Positions 1-9,813 of a stretch of 64,000 nucleotides of DNA are shown here, in pieces. Made by a program: the position numbers and the translations under genes. The stretch's first letter is position 1. Every line of letters starts with the position of its first letter. Origin of the DNA: Novymonas esmeraldas (lineage: Eukaryota; Euglenozoa; Kinetoplastea; Trypanosomatida; Trypanosomatidae); assembly GCA_019188245.1 (NCBI GenBank), contig JAECZO010000123.1, positions 1 through 64,000 of the forward strand, given 5' to 3'. The notes beneath the pieces were generated by a model, which worked only from the letters and a program-made list of their open reading frames with translations, did no database searches and was not told the DNA's origin.

Positions 1-151
1 GGGTGCCGGTGGTGGTGGCGGCGGCGTGTGCGGGGTGCCTTGTCACTGCGGGTGTGAGTGCAGTGATGCAGCGGCGGTGTGGCGGCGGTGTGGCGGGCGA
101 GGGGAGCGCGTGTGTGCGGAGGCGAGTTTGCGGAGGCGAGTGTGGAGGGCG
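1..151. repeat. Direct repeat, left copy (phosphatase gene upstream flank)
   Basis: Bases 1-127 match 2749-2875 base for base by eye. The match resumes after a short tandem duplication of about 13 bases in this copy (around 128-141) and ends near 151. The right copy lies 83 bases upstream of the acid phosphatase ATG. This copy should therefore lie upstream of another phosphatase copy beyond the left edge, which points to a tandem gene array with a period near 2.75 kb. The left limit is set only by the window edge. Confidence 0.85.
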
Positions 152-962
152 GGCGGCGCTGCCTGCGAGAGACAGACGGTGCATGCGCAGAGGAGGCGGA
201 GTGCGGATGCGCGGCGGTGGCGGTGGCGTCAAGCAGGGGGGGGGGGAGCCCAGGCACCGGCAGCGCACAGACGCGAGGCGGCGTGGCGGTGGTGGTGAGT
301 GGGTGGGTGGGTGGGTGGGTGGGTGGGGTGGCGGAGGGGCCGACACGGGAAGGGAGAGACGTGCGCCGGCGATGGCGGTGGTGGCGTGAGGGGGGAGAGG
401 AGAGGGGAGCGACGTCCCCGCAGCGACTGGCGTCGCTCTCGCTGCGCACGCACACCCACGCACACACACAGTGCAGCTTCACTTAGCAAGAGAGAGAGGG
501 CACCGACGTGGGGGGTTCACTAGGACGTCGGGCCAGGAATGAGACACACGAGAGGAGGCGCGCAGCAACGAACTCGGGCAGCACAGCGGCGAGAGCCGCA
601 GGGACGGGGAGGGATGGGGAGGGGCGTGCGCGAGTCAAGCGCGACTCACTGCTCGCCCGGTGCACAGCGTGTGGCGACGCTCGGCAACAGGGGGGCGGCG
701 GCGCCAGCAACAGTGCGCAGCGGGTGAACGCGCACACGCACCGGCACCGCACACCCACGGCGTCGCCCACACAGGGCAGCGCACACAGGCGAGCACGAAG
801 TCAACGGGAGGGTGTGTGGGAGAAGAGAGGAGAGAGAAGAGATAAGACAACAGAGAGAAGGGAGGGGAGAGGGGGAGGCGTTACATTACGCAAGAGAGAG
901 GGTGGGGGAAGAGGGGGCAGCGGGCAGCGGGCAGCGGCGGCCGTCGTGGTGTGCGTGGCGGC
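152..962. other. Spacer 3' of the acid phosphatase gene
   Basis: This stretch probably holds the 3' UTR and intergenic spacer of the phosphatase array. It carries a (GGGT)n run at about 298-327 and long purine-rich stretches (about 800-920), which are pyrimidine-rich on the transcribed minus strand. The open frames here are repetitive and show no protein-like composition. I see no gene in it. Confidence 0.6.
298..327. repeat. (GGGT)n microsatellite
   Basis: About seven tandem GGGT/GGTG units. G-runs of this spacing could form a quadruplex on the plus strand; this is inference only. Confidence 0.8.
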
Positions 963-2665
963 TCACATGTCCCTCTGCCGATGCTCACCGTGCGCAGCGT
1001 ACTTGTCGCTGGGCTCCGAGGAGCGCGCGCTTCCGGTGTTGCGGCGGCGCAGGAGCACCAGCACGATGAGCAGCGTCACCGCCACGGCGACAAGCGCGCC
1101 AACGCTGAAGGTCGCGATGGCAATGCCGGCGACAGCGCCGCCAGACACACCGCGCGTCTGCACCGTGACGTGCACGTCACCGGTGCCAGTGCCGGTGCCG
1201 GTGCCATTGCCGGTGCCAGTGCCGGTGCCAGTGCCAGTGCCGGCACCATCGGCGGAGAGGCACGCGGAGGATGCGCACATGCAGCGCGAGCTGGACGCCG
1301 CGAGGACGTAGCCGGATGGGCAGGAGTACGCGGGGCAGGCGGTGCGGTACAGCGCGCACGACGGCGAGAGCGTCACCGCACCGGCCTGCTCCGCCGCAGT
1401 CGTCGGGCAGTCCAGCACCGCTGTGGTGTCCGCGTCGAGCAGGCACATGCCGCGAGGGTCCGTCCCCACCGTCCCCGCCACGTAGCGCCGGAAGTCCTCC
1501 AGCGGGCACATGTTGTCCGTCGCCACGTAGCTGGTGCCGTCGCTGCGCCGGCACTGCAGCTTCCACGTGGGGTCCCACGAGAAGGCGAAGTCCGTGTCGG
1601 GCGACTGGCCGGGCCACCCGCGCAGCACGCGCACGGCATACTCGCCCGTCGACGCGCTCTTCACCAGCTCCAGCACGAGTGCCTGTGCGAAGGGGCTCTG
1701 CATGGCGTCGATGCTGCTGTCACCCAGCGTGCCCCAGACCGCACCCATGGTTACGTCGTGCGCGCTGTAGTGCATGACCTTGAAGGTGTTGCGGCCAGCG
1801 ATGTTGTCGTCGATGTTCGTCAGCAGCTGCTGCAGGAACGGCAGCCCGCGCCCACCCTGCGCCACGCAGAAGGGGTCGCTCGTATTGTAGTACCACAGCT
1901 GGCGGTGCCACTCTGCTATGATCTCCCTTAGCTTGTCGTAATACGGCCCAGAAGCAGCTGGCAGCTCGCCGATGGAGCGCTTCGCCGCCGCGATGTCGTA
2001 CAGGCGCTTTGCACAATCCAGCCGCGACTTGTAGTCGGAGCAGTAGCCCTCGCTCCACAGCACCGCGCCGACTTGCTTCAGCTCCGTCCAGTCGGGGAAG
2101 ATCGCGTCCAAGATGGGGTTCAAGCGGGCCTGCTGACGGGCGACGGCATAGCGCCAGTACAGCACGACGGCGGGCATTCTGTATGGCAGAAGCATCACAT
2201 CCGTCCCGATCGGTGCAGTGTGGACGGCGGGGACCAGGCGGCTCGCGTTGGGGAACATCCCGTCGAGGAACCTGTTCGCGCTCTGCAGCGTGCGCAGCAC
2301 GTCCGTGGAGCGCGACGACACGACGTCGAGGTCGTAGTCCTGCGACGGCAGGAACGGCGTGTCCACCACTGTCGCGTCGTTGTTGTAGCGGTCGCGCAGG
2401 AAGGCGCCGACGTTGCGCATCATCGTCTCACCCTGCGGGTTCAGGTAGCCGCACGGCGTCGCACCGCAGATGGTGGACTGGTTGTAGTCAGCATTGGACG
2501 AGCGCGAGCCGTGGCGGTGCAGCACCTGGACCTGCTGCAGCACCCACTCCACGCTGCCGTGCGACGGGGCGGGGAGGCACGCAACGGCGAGCAGCACTGT
2601 CGTGGCAGCCAAGACGCACAGCCGGCGCACGCGGCGCGGCAGCAGCGAGCGCAGCACGGCGGACA

Positions 2666-2666
<1 letters not shown>
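963..2666 (-). CDS. Membrane-bound histidine acid phosphatase
   Basis: This 567-residue protein should hydrolyse phosphomonoesters at the cell surface or in the endosomal lumen. It opens with a basic stretch and a hydrophobic signal peptide (about residues 15-37). The phosphohistidine motif RHGSR is at 51-55 (nucleophile His52) and the HD proton-donor pair is at 303-304, in YSAHDVTMG; both are hallmarks of branch 2 histidine acid phosphatases. Several Cys residues and N-glycosylation sequons fit an extracellular domain. A Gly-Thr repeat (about 473-498, encoded by a 12-base repeat) leads to one membrane span (about 510-540) followed by a short basic cytoplasmic tail. This is the layout of the Leishmania membrane-bound acid phosphatase. 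The ATG sits directly downstream (minus-strand sense) of a (CA)18 run. A 127-base direct repeat on both sides suggests a tandem array. Confidence 0.93.

Positions 2667-2668
<2 letters not shown>

Positions 2669-2705
<37 letters not shown>
2669..2705. repeat. (GT)18 microsatellite at the phosphatase start
   Basis: A perfect dinucleotide run beginning two bases upstream of the phosphatase ATG. In the mRNA sense it is a (CA)n leader. Confidence 0.95.
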
Positions 2706-2708
<3 letters not shown>

Positions 2709-2748
2709 GGGAGGTTACGGGTGCCGCGACGGAGGGAGGAGATACAGA

Positions 2749-2885
2749 GGGTGCCGGTGGTGGTGGCGGCGGCGTGTGCGGGGTGCCTTGTCACTGCGGG
2801 TGTGAGTGCAGTGATGCAGCGGCGGTGTGGCGGCGGTGTGGCGGGCGAGGGGAGCGCGTGTGTGCGGAGGCGAGTGTGGAGGGCT
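2749..2885. repeat. Direct repeat, right copy
   Basis: Partner of the repeat at the left edge. Its first 127 bases are identical to bases 1-127, and it lacks the roughly 13-base tandem duplication present there. Beyond about 2885 the sequences diverge. It lies in the upstream leader of the acid phosphatase gene. Confidence 0.85.
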
Positions 2886-3049
2886 GGTGGTGCAGAAGGG
2901 GACGTGGGGTGTTGGTCGCTGCTGTCTGTGCGAGGGAGATGGCTGAAGGTGCTGTTCGTGTTATTTGGCATCGGTGGGGTTGGCTGTTGAGAGCGGGACG
3001 TCGAGGGTTCGCCGAGAGATGGCGACGTGAATAACACGAGGACCGCGTA

Positions 3050-3505
3050 AAGGCACGTGGTGTCAGCGGATGTGAGAAGGGAGGTGCTAAGTTGGGAATG
3101 GCACATCGCGGCCGGTAGCAGGCGCCATGTCCCCTCTGATGCGCAAGTAGTGGGAGCTGCAGGTCAGTTTACACTGAGGGAGGTTGGCGGTGTCGATGAC
3201 GTACTGGCGTACCGCGGCACGCATTGCGGTGTGTCTTTTGCAGGAATCTCTCGACGTCCACCTCATCGATGCGCGTCGATCTACGCAGTGGTCAACACCG
3301 TCGGCGCTGCTTGGAGACCGTGGGCGCACACTTCATCCACGTCACCGACGTTGCTCAGGCTGTAGTGGTGCGCGCAGCTTATCGGAGCCCGATCGACACA
3401 CTCCGAAGCAATTCGTGGCTGTTCCACCCACGCTATGCGGACCCGTCGACCGAGGGCGGCGACTGATGTTCTGCGGTAGCAAAAAAACAACAACAACAAC
3501 AACTG
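3050..3505 (+). repeat. Possible degenerate SIDER-like retroposon
   Basis: A block of ordinary sequence complexity inside an otherwise simple-repeat spacer, ending in an A-rich tail of the form A7 followed by CAA units. Leishmania SIDER elements (short degenerate non-LTR retroposons) have this size and sit in such spacers. I could not recognise the family signature by eye, so this is a weak candidate. Confidence 0.2.
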
Positions 3506-4290
3506 TGACAGAAGGACGGTAAACACCAGGCCACGCACACGTCGTGCACCGCTAAGAGGCCTCCGCGGCATCCCACGGCGTGGGTGGCAGTGGCGCCGGA
3601 ATGGATCTGTGCGTGCGTGTGTGTGTGTTGTTTCAAGATCCGGCCAAGTGTATCGCGGGGGTGTGGTGCGGGGCACAGTTTCCGGGGTGCTTTGTTCGTT
3701 GGGATCCTCTGACCTCCCCCACTGATGCGAGGTATGGGGGAGGGGCAGAGGACGAGGCAGAGCAGACGCGTTTTGGGAAGGTGCACCCTTCACGACTCAA
3801 CGCTGCAGTAGACACTGGGAGCGGGTGTGTAGCGGTGGTGCCCTGGTGTATGGCTGGGCCGCCGCCGCTACCCCGCTACTCGCCAACCTTCTGCGTTCCT
3901 GCCCCGCCATGCACACAGCTTCTTTGTGTGGGTACGTCGTCTGGTTCGTAGGAGGAGGAGGAGGAGGAGAGAAAGAGGTGGAGTGAGACAGAGGATCGGT
4001 GATGCAAGTTGAGAGGGAGAACGGAGGAAAGAGGGAGCGTGGAAGGGGAAGGGGAAGGGAGGAGGGGGAGGGGGACACAAAGTATGCACGGGCGGCGAGT
4101 TGCGTCGGCAGTGGCTGGACTACGTGTGTGCGTGTGCATTAGAGGGGGGAGTAAGGCGCCTCCGGGCCGCTGAGAGTGCGCGAGGAGAGAGAGAGGAGGG
4201 TGTGCAGCACTGCTGCCTAAGTGGTTAAGGGGCCGCCACCCTCCCCCCCTTCATAGTGAGAGGGGCCGACGGGTGGCAATGGGAGGAGCC

Positions 4291-5709
4291 TCACTTGGGC
4301 GTGTGGAGAAAGTGTGCGGCGACGACGCGGCTGACGGCGAAGGTGAGACCTTTGGCGTACCGAACGTGCAGAAACTCGTTCGGACCATGTGCGTTGCTCT
4401 TTGGCCCAAGAACGCCGGTGACGAGGAACTGCGCCTGCGGGTATGTCTTGATGAGCATGGCGATGAAGGGGATGGCGCCGCCCATACCCTGGAACGCGAG
4501 CGGTTTGCCGTACGCCATCGTGCTGCCTTCGTGGAGTGCCTTGGCGAGCCATGGTGTCAGCTCAGGTGTGGCGCAGCCGTCACCGGGCTCCTCAGGCTCG
4601 AACGACACCTTCGCCCCGTAGGGCGGGTTCGCCACGAGCACCTTCGCCATGGCCTGGGCCGCCTTCTCCGAGTCCACCAGCGGTGGCACGCGCAGGGACA
4701 GCTTCAACGAGGTCTGTGTCCGAATGACGTTGCCAGCGATCTGCGGCTCGGGAAGGTTGGCGCCCGTCACGGTTAGACTGGGCTTCCAGAAGTTGCGCAG
4801 GGCCAGCTCCACGTTGTCCCCCGGCTCCGTCGCCACGCCGTCCGCCATGGCGAACTGCTCCTTGAACGGCACGCCCTTCATCGACTCCATCGACTGTATG
4901 ACGTGGTCCGGGATCTCGCAGTAGGCCTCCGGAAAGAGGACCCTGCCAGTCCTGGAGTCCTCGACGCGGTCGAGCAGCTCACGAGCGATGCGGAACGTGT
5001 CCGGCACGACGCCACCCGCGACGCCGCTGTGCATGCCCTCCGTCAACGTCTGCACATTCAGCACCCCACCCGTTACACCGCGCAGCGACGTCGTGAGCCA
5101 CACCTGGTCGTAGTTGAGGCAGCCGCTGTCGAGGCACACCATCAGGTCCACGTTCCCGATGCGCTCCTTGCAGCGTTCCATGTAGTAGTCCAGGTCGAAG
5201 CTGCCCGACTCCTCGCACGCCTCAATGACCACCACCACGCGGCCGTGTGGGATGCCGTGACGTTGCAGGGCGGAGACGGAGGTGATGGCGGCGAAGATGG
5301 CGTAGCCGTCATCGGCGCCGCCGCGGCCGTACAGCTTGCCGTCACGCATCACAGCCTTGTGCGGGTCGAGGCCCTCGGCCCACGGGCGGAGCGGCGGCTG
5401 CTTGTCCATGTGGCCGTACATGAGCACCGTGTTCTTGGTCGGCTCAGTGCCTGCGATCTCCACCAGCAAAAACGGCGTCTTGCCCTCCACCTCCATGAGC
5501 TCGTACGTGAGCCCGTGCAGGTTCTGCCCCCTCATCCAATCGATGAGAATGTGGAACGCCTTTTCCATCAGCCCATTCGTGGCCCACTCCGCATCGAAGT
5601 CGGGGCTCTGATTTGGCACCTCGATGTAGGCCGACAGCGCGGGCACAATGGAGGCATCCCACTCCGCCTCCACAGCCTTCTGCACCGCAGTCCAGTCACG
5701 GTCGCTCAT
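4291..5709 (-). CDS. M20 metallopeptidase, cytosolic non-specific dipeptidase type
   Basis: This 472-residue enzyme of clan MH, family M20, probably cleaves dipeptides with two bound metal ions in the cytosol. The expected metal ligands are all visible: His100 in GHMDK, Asp133 in GRGGADDG, Glu167 in EACEES, Asp194 in CLDSG and His441 near the C-terminus in AHGPNEF. The catalytic residues are Asp102 and Glu166. Length and spacing match animal cytosolic non-specific dipeptidase (CNDP2, about 475 residues). There is no signal peptide or membrane span. The ATG at 5709 starts at the first residue of the conserved frame; an upstream (CA)n run lies about 100 bases before it in mRNA sense. A role in peptide salvage is inferred from the family. 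Confidence 0.93.
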   Translation of the reverse strand: MSDRDWTAVQKAVEAEWDASIVPALSAYIEVPNQSPDFDAEWATNGLMEKAFHILIDWMRGQNLHGLTYELMEVEGKTPFLLVEIAGTEPTKNTVLMYGHMDKQPPLRPWAEGLDPHKAVMRDGKLYGRGGADDGYAIFAAITSVSALQRHGIPHGRVVVVIEACEESGSFDLDYYMERCKERIGNVDLMVCLDSGCLNYDQVWLTTSLRGVTGGVLNVQTLTEGMHSGVAGGVVPDTFRIARELLDRVEDSRTGRVLFPEAYCEIPDHVIQSMESMKGVPFKEQFAMADGVATEPGDNVELALRNFWKPSLTVTGANLPEPQIAGNVIRTQTSLKLSLRVPPLVDSEKAAQAMAKVLVANPPYGAKVSFEPEEPGDGCATPELTPWLAKALHEGSTMAYGKPLAFQGMGGAIPFIAMLIKTYPQAQFLVTGVLGPKSNAHGPNEFLHVRYAKGLTFAVSRVVAAHFLHTPK

Positions 5710-5806
5710 CTTGGTAAGTTAGCAAAGTGGGTGTGCACCAGGGGCGAGACGGCGCTGCAGCGTCGAACGCAAAAGGAGCGATCTACACAGAGTCACGTAC
5801 GCACAG

Positions 5807-5856
<50 letters not shown>

Positions 5857-6163
5857 TGAGGAGTGAGACGAGAGGCAAGAGTTTGTACGATAAGAACGTG
5901 TCATCGCGTTCAGGTGATGGCCACATGAGTGACAGCAACCACGGCATGCCTCAGAGCTGAAGATGCATTGCGGCTGGCGCACAGCGTTGTCCCCCCCCCC
6001 CCAGACAACGGAGTGCGAGCGAGAGAAAGAGAGCACATAGTGAAGTGTGTACTTGTTTCTGTGAGTGCGCCGCACGGCTACTGCCGCACAACCATGTCGG
6101 TGATCCCTCCTCCCTGCTCTCACCCTCGTAAGAAGAGCGTGGGTTTGCGCGTCCGTCGGTCCC
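5710..6163. other. Intergenic spacer
   Basis: It contains a (GT)23 run (5809-5855) and a C12 homopolymer near 5991-6002, otherwise mixed sequence. No gene is seen. It should hold the 5' leader of the dipeptidase mRNA and the 3' UTR of the gene to its right. Confidence 0.6.
5809..5855. repeat. (GT)n microsatellite
   Basis: Perfect dinucleotide run of about 23 units, roughly 100 bases upstream of the dipeptidase start. It reads (CA)n in the mRNA. Confidence 0.95.
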
Positions 6164-8704
6164 CTACGCGTCCCGCAGATCTTCGACTGTGACGAGCTCC
6201 GAAAGGAGGTTCGACAGCGACACACCCGCCGGGAGCGTGCAGTGCAGTGCAAGGCACCGCGACCCGTGTCGCGTAGCCGCACCCGCAACGCCTAACAGTG
6301 ACGACCCATCCGCTGAGGCCACTGTGATGAGGCCGGCGGGGAGGCGGTCCGTGAGCGCGCGACCGCGTTTGCTAAGCGGCCACGTACGCGCTCGCGGACC
6401 GCGTGACTTGGCAGCGTAGTCCCGCGCAGCGGCCGCCTGCCTCGCCAATTCCCAGTCGGTGGCGAGAGCAAGGTCGGCCACCGTGTTGGACGGCTCTGGA
6501 AAGGAGCGGCACCACGGCCGCGCTGAGCGGGGGATGCCGGAGGCCTCCACCAAGAGCGGCCGGAACACAGTGTCATCCATCAAAACTGAGGCCCTCGCCG
6601 TGAGAGGGCTGCGCAGCTGCTGCTGCTGCTGCTGCGCCGGACGACGTGGTCGCTTGTGTGAGAAGCCGAGCTGCTCCTCCACCTCAGCCCAGCTCGCACA
6701 CCCCGCCAGGTCGCTGCTGGAGTCGGTCACGACAGGCACCACTATGTCATGGACACTGAAGCGGGCAGCCTGAGCCCGGGTGTAGAGTGGAGTCACCGAC
6801 ACCTCCCCCACTGGCGGCCCCTCAGCAGCGGCCGCGTCACCAGACTCGAGAACAAAGTCGCCAGGCTCCGGTGCCGCCGCGTGCAGAACGTCGCGACGCC
6901 CACCAGTCGCCGTCGCGAGCTCCTGCAGCCGGCAGCTCGCCACCACGTTCCACACCAGCTCTGACTTGGCCCGCGCCACGCGGCACTGCAGCTCCGCCGG
7001 AACCTCGCGCAGCCACCATGTCTGCCACACCCCTTCGCGATCTTCGCCGTTGCAGAGCAGCTGCAGCGCCCGTGCGAGCCAAGGCGCCGTGGCTGTCGCG
7101 TCATTTGCCGTCTCGAGGCAGGCAACCATCACCGCAGCCTCTGCGTAGCGGTGCTGCGCCAACGCCTCCGTGACGTGGTACGTGCGAAAGAACGGAATGG
7201 CGGCCGCACCAAAGTGATGCGGACTGAAGAAGTTGGGCACAGAGGCCGCGCACGACAGAGCGGCGTGGTCGATCTGCTGAGCAGGACCGCCGCGCTGCTC
7301 GAGGCCGCGCAAGAGGACGGCGTACTGGAACTTCGATGGCGCATTGTCGTGCCCCCCGCACGCCTCCAGGCGACACGCAAGGAGCTGCAGCGCCACCTTC
7401 GGCTTGGTAGAGGCGAGGTTGAGCTGCACCACGGCGCGGGCAGCGTGCAGACAGTGCTGCACGGCATCCTCGATGCTGTCGCTGCGCGCATGCAATGCCG
7501 CTGAGAGCGCAACACGGATGCTGCACATCTGCACGACGACGTGCTCGTCCTCTTCATCGGTGTGGGTGCTGACGCGAACGTCTTGTGCGGAGACGAGCCC
7601 CTCGCTCACGTCCACCACAGCGGCAGTCGCGGCCGCCAGTGAGACTCCGCTGCGGTACAGCACGCAGTGCAGGTGCACCGCGGCCGGACGCGAGGCGACG
7701 CACGCCTCCAGCGTCTCACGGAAGGACACAGGGTCGGCAAAGCGTCGCCGGCCGTCCCTTGCCGCGCCACCGTCGACCCTCACAGACGTGCCCGTCGGTG
7801 GCCCGTCGCGCCGTCCCACCTCCTCCGGCAGTGTGGCATGGGTGAAGGAGACGACCGCGCCACTGGGCAGCACCTCGTTCACCTGCACGTCGCTCGTGTG
7901 GCGCAGGAAGCAGCGGGGGAGCTGCCGACGCCGGCGTTGGCCTGGCGCCGTCGCGGCCGCGACGAGCGCGTGGAGGCGAGTCGCAGCTCCAGCGCCTACC
8001 CGAGTTGCGGGTGTCAGGGCCCACGGACTCCGCGAACCGTGGTCTGCGGCCGCACGCCCCTCCACCGAGCTCTCTGTGAAGCGCTCGCGGCACAGGTCTA
8101 CGGCGCGACGAAGGAGGTCGAGTGCCTGCGACGCGGTCACGGGGAGCCCTTCCTCGGCGCCTCGTGAGGCGGACTCCCCCGCCGCGGCTGCGGCTTCTCG
8201 AAGGTAGCGTGTAAGCTGCGCCGCCATGCGCAGAGTGTCTGCGACCGCCAAGCGCGACGCGACACGGCGCACAAGAGTCTGGTTAAGCGAGGGGTTGTAC
8301 CCATGCACGGCCGCCCGAAGCTCGGCGCGGCGATTGTGTGGCGCCCGTGTTTCGGGGACGGCGCTGGTCGGCGTGCTGGCTGACTGTGGGACGGGGGTGC
8401 AACGCAGGAACGCCGCGGAGGACCGTTCGAAGGCCGCTCGAGCAGCGTCGATGAAGTGCGCGATGGACGGCTGGGCAGCGGTAGGGGCGTGGGGAGACGT
8501 GCGCGCTGCGTTTAAGAGTCGCTGCGCGGCGTACTGCCGTATGACAGGCGTGAGGTAGCGCGGCGTGTGCGGCTGCTCCGCCGTCTCGCCATCCTCTGCG
8601 GGCGATGGGGCACAGTCCGCGAGCTGCTTCGGCACGCTCCGGTGCGCACGAGCCATTGCCGCCGCGACATCCAGGGACTGTCGACACCAGGCAGAAGGCT
8701 TCAT
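6164..8704 (-). CDS. Conserved-looking hypothetical protein, 846 residues
   Basis: I do not recognise this protein. The frame stays open another 159 codons upstream, but that part is repetitive and contains His/Thr and Pro runs typical of spacer. I therefore chose the ATG at 8704 (protein begins MKPSAWCRQS), preceded on the minus strand by a pyrimidine-rich leader. The chain is Ala/Arg-rich with many predicted helices, a short Gln tract (encoded near 6615-6633) and no obvious membrane span. The N-terminus has few acidic residues and scattered Arg, so mitochondrial import is possible. Several helical stretches (for example about residues 50-130 and 560-680) could be degenerate helical repeats, but I see no clear PPR or TPR signature. 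Strong third-position GC over the full length supports that it is coding. Confidence 0.75.
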   Translation of the reverse strand: MKPSAWCRQSLDVAAAMARAHRSVPKQLADCAPSPAEDGETAEQPHTPRYLTPVIRQYAAQRLLNAARTSPHAPTAAQPSIAHFIDAARAAFERSSAAFLRCTPVPQSASTPTSAVPETRAPHNRRAELRAAVHGYNPSLNQTLVRRVASRLAVADTLRMAAQLTRYLREAAAAAGESASRGAEEGLPVTASQALDLLRRAVDLCRERFTESSVEGRAAADHGSRSPWALTPATRVGAGAATRLHALVAAATAPGQRRRRQLPRCFLRHTSDVQVNEVLPSGAVVSFTHATLPEEVGRRDGPPTGTSVRVDGGAARDGRRRFADPVSFRETLEACVASRPAAVHLHCVLYRSGVSLAAATAAVVDVSEGLVSAQDVRVSTHTDEEDEHVVVQMCSIRVALSAALHARSDSIEDAVQHCLHAARAVVQLNLASTKPKVALQLLACRLEACGGHDNAPSKFQYAVLLRGLEQRGGPAQQIDHAALSCAASVPNFFSPHHFGAAAIPFFRTYHVTEALAQHRYAEAAVMVACLETANDATATAPWLARALQLLCNGEDREGVWQTWWLREVPAELQCRVARAKSELVWNVVASCRLQELATATGGRRDVLHAAAPEPGDFVLESGDAAAAEGPPVGEVSVTPLYTRAQAARFSVHDIVVPVVTDSSSDLAGCASWAEVEEQLGFSHKRPRRPAQQQQQQLRSPLTARASVLMDDTVFRPLLVEASGIPRSARPWCRSFPEPSNTVADLALATDWELARQAAAARDYAAKSRGPRARTWPLSKRGRALTDRLPAGLITVASADGSSLLGVAGAATRHGSRCLALHCTLPAGVSLSNLLSELVTVEDLRDA

Positions 8705-9813
8705 AGAGGAGTGTGCGAGAGAGAGGGGGGTAGAGGGTAGGGCGTCTACGCTGGAGGGAGGTGAAGGAGGCAGCGCGTTGTGCGCGTGCGTGTGCAGGTG
8801 TGCGTGTATGGGAGAGAGAAAGAGAAGCAGAGGCGCAGCGTCGTGGAATGAGGGAGGAGGAGGACAGACAGGAGCAGCATGCAACAAGCGCAGAAGCCTC
8901 GGTGGCACGGCGAGGATCCCGAGACTATCGCAGCTTCTTCCCTGTTGTTGTCTTTGCCCACACACTGCCGTGAGGATGCCACAGAGGACAATGCGCGTGT
9001 GGTGTGCTTGTGTGTCAGGGAAGGGGAGAGGGGGGAGGAGGAGGTGTTCCATCTGTAGCCTCGACTGCCGGTGGTGCAACGGTCCAGCTCCTATCGCCGC
9101 TGAGAGTGGACACCACATCTTCCACCACCACGAGTTCTCGTCAAGGTGGTCCCTCCACCGTCTGCCACTCCTCTTCCCCAAATCTGCTCACACAACCGTA
9201 GATCGTTCTTTCTTGTGCCGACACCGCCACAGTCTCGCCAGAGACTGCTCCTTCCTTTTCTTTTGTTGACCTTAGTACACACACACACACACAAAAAAAA
9301 GAGAGACAACAAACAAACAAAAAAAGAAGCACTCAAAAAAAAACAAAACACCACAAAGATGCACGAGGTTCAAGACAAGAGTGAGTCTTCATCGTTGAGA
9401 GCGGGGTGGGACTGGAGGTGAGGTGAGAGACGGGAGGAGGAGGAGGCTGGTGGCGAGGAGGGAGTGCGGGTACTGTCGGCGATGCACGTACGACGCCGTT
9501 TTTCAGAAGCTGCGCACATCATGGCGTCGATCGGTATCGGGCCAGCATCTCTCTTGCGCGCCTTCTCTCCCCTCTCTCCCCCCTCTCTCTCTCTCTCGCT
9601 TCCTGTCGTATCTTTCCTCACGCGTTGTGTTCTTTTTTTTTTTTTTGTTGTTTGTCTCCTCTTCGTAATCAGCTCTCATTGCACATGAACGACGCCAGCG
9701 CTGAAGAGAACGACAAGGGAGAGAGAAGGAGGGGCCACCGAGAATGCTGAGTATGCACTGTGTTCCTTTGTCGGTGCCCATCTCTTCGGTGCTTCTGTTG
9801 GTGCTCTCCGACT
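8705..9813. other. Intergenic spacer
   Basis: It contains purine-rich DNA at about 8700-8880 (pyrimidine-rich on the transcribed strand), A-rich DNA at about 9290-9355 and a T14 run near 9631-9645 (poly-A in mRNA sense). The open frames are low-complexity. No gene is seen. Confidence 0.6.

Larger units (their letters stand above)
2667..4290. other. Intergenic spacer
   Basis: It holds the 5' leader of the phosphatase gene, the right repeat copy (2749-2885) and the 3' region of the dipeptidase gene. About 3050-3480 is unusually balanced in base composition and ends in an A-rich CAA run (3481-3503). About 3945-4075 is purine-rich with GGA repeats. No open frame in it looks like a protein. Confidence 0.6.

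Noticed and set aside
508-1931. Long plus-strand frames overlapping the phosphatase gene
   Set aside because: Arg/Ala/His-rich shadow frames, explained by GC-rich third positions of the minus-strand gene.
4903-5856. A 317-codon plus-strand frame
   Set aside because: It is antisense to the dipeptidase and ends by translating the (GT)n run as Cys-Val.
8705-9181. Upstream extension of the 846-residue frame
   Set aside because: The extra 159 codons are of spacer composition with His/Thr and Pro runs, and no splice signal favours them.
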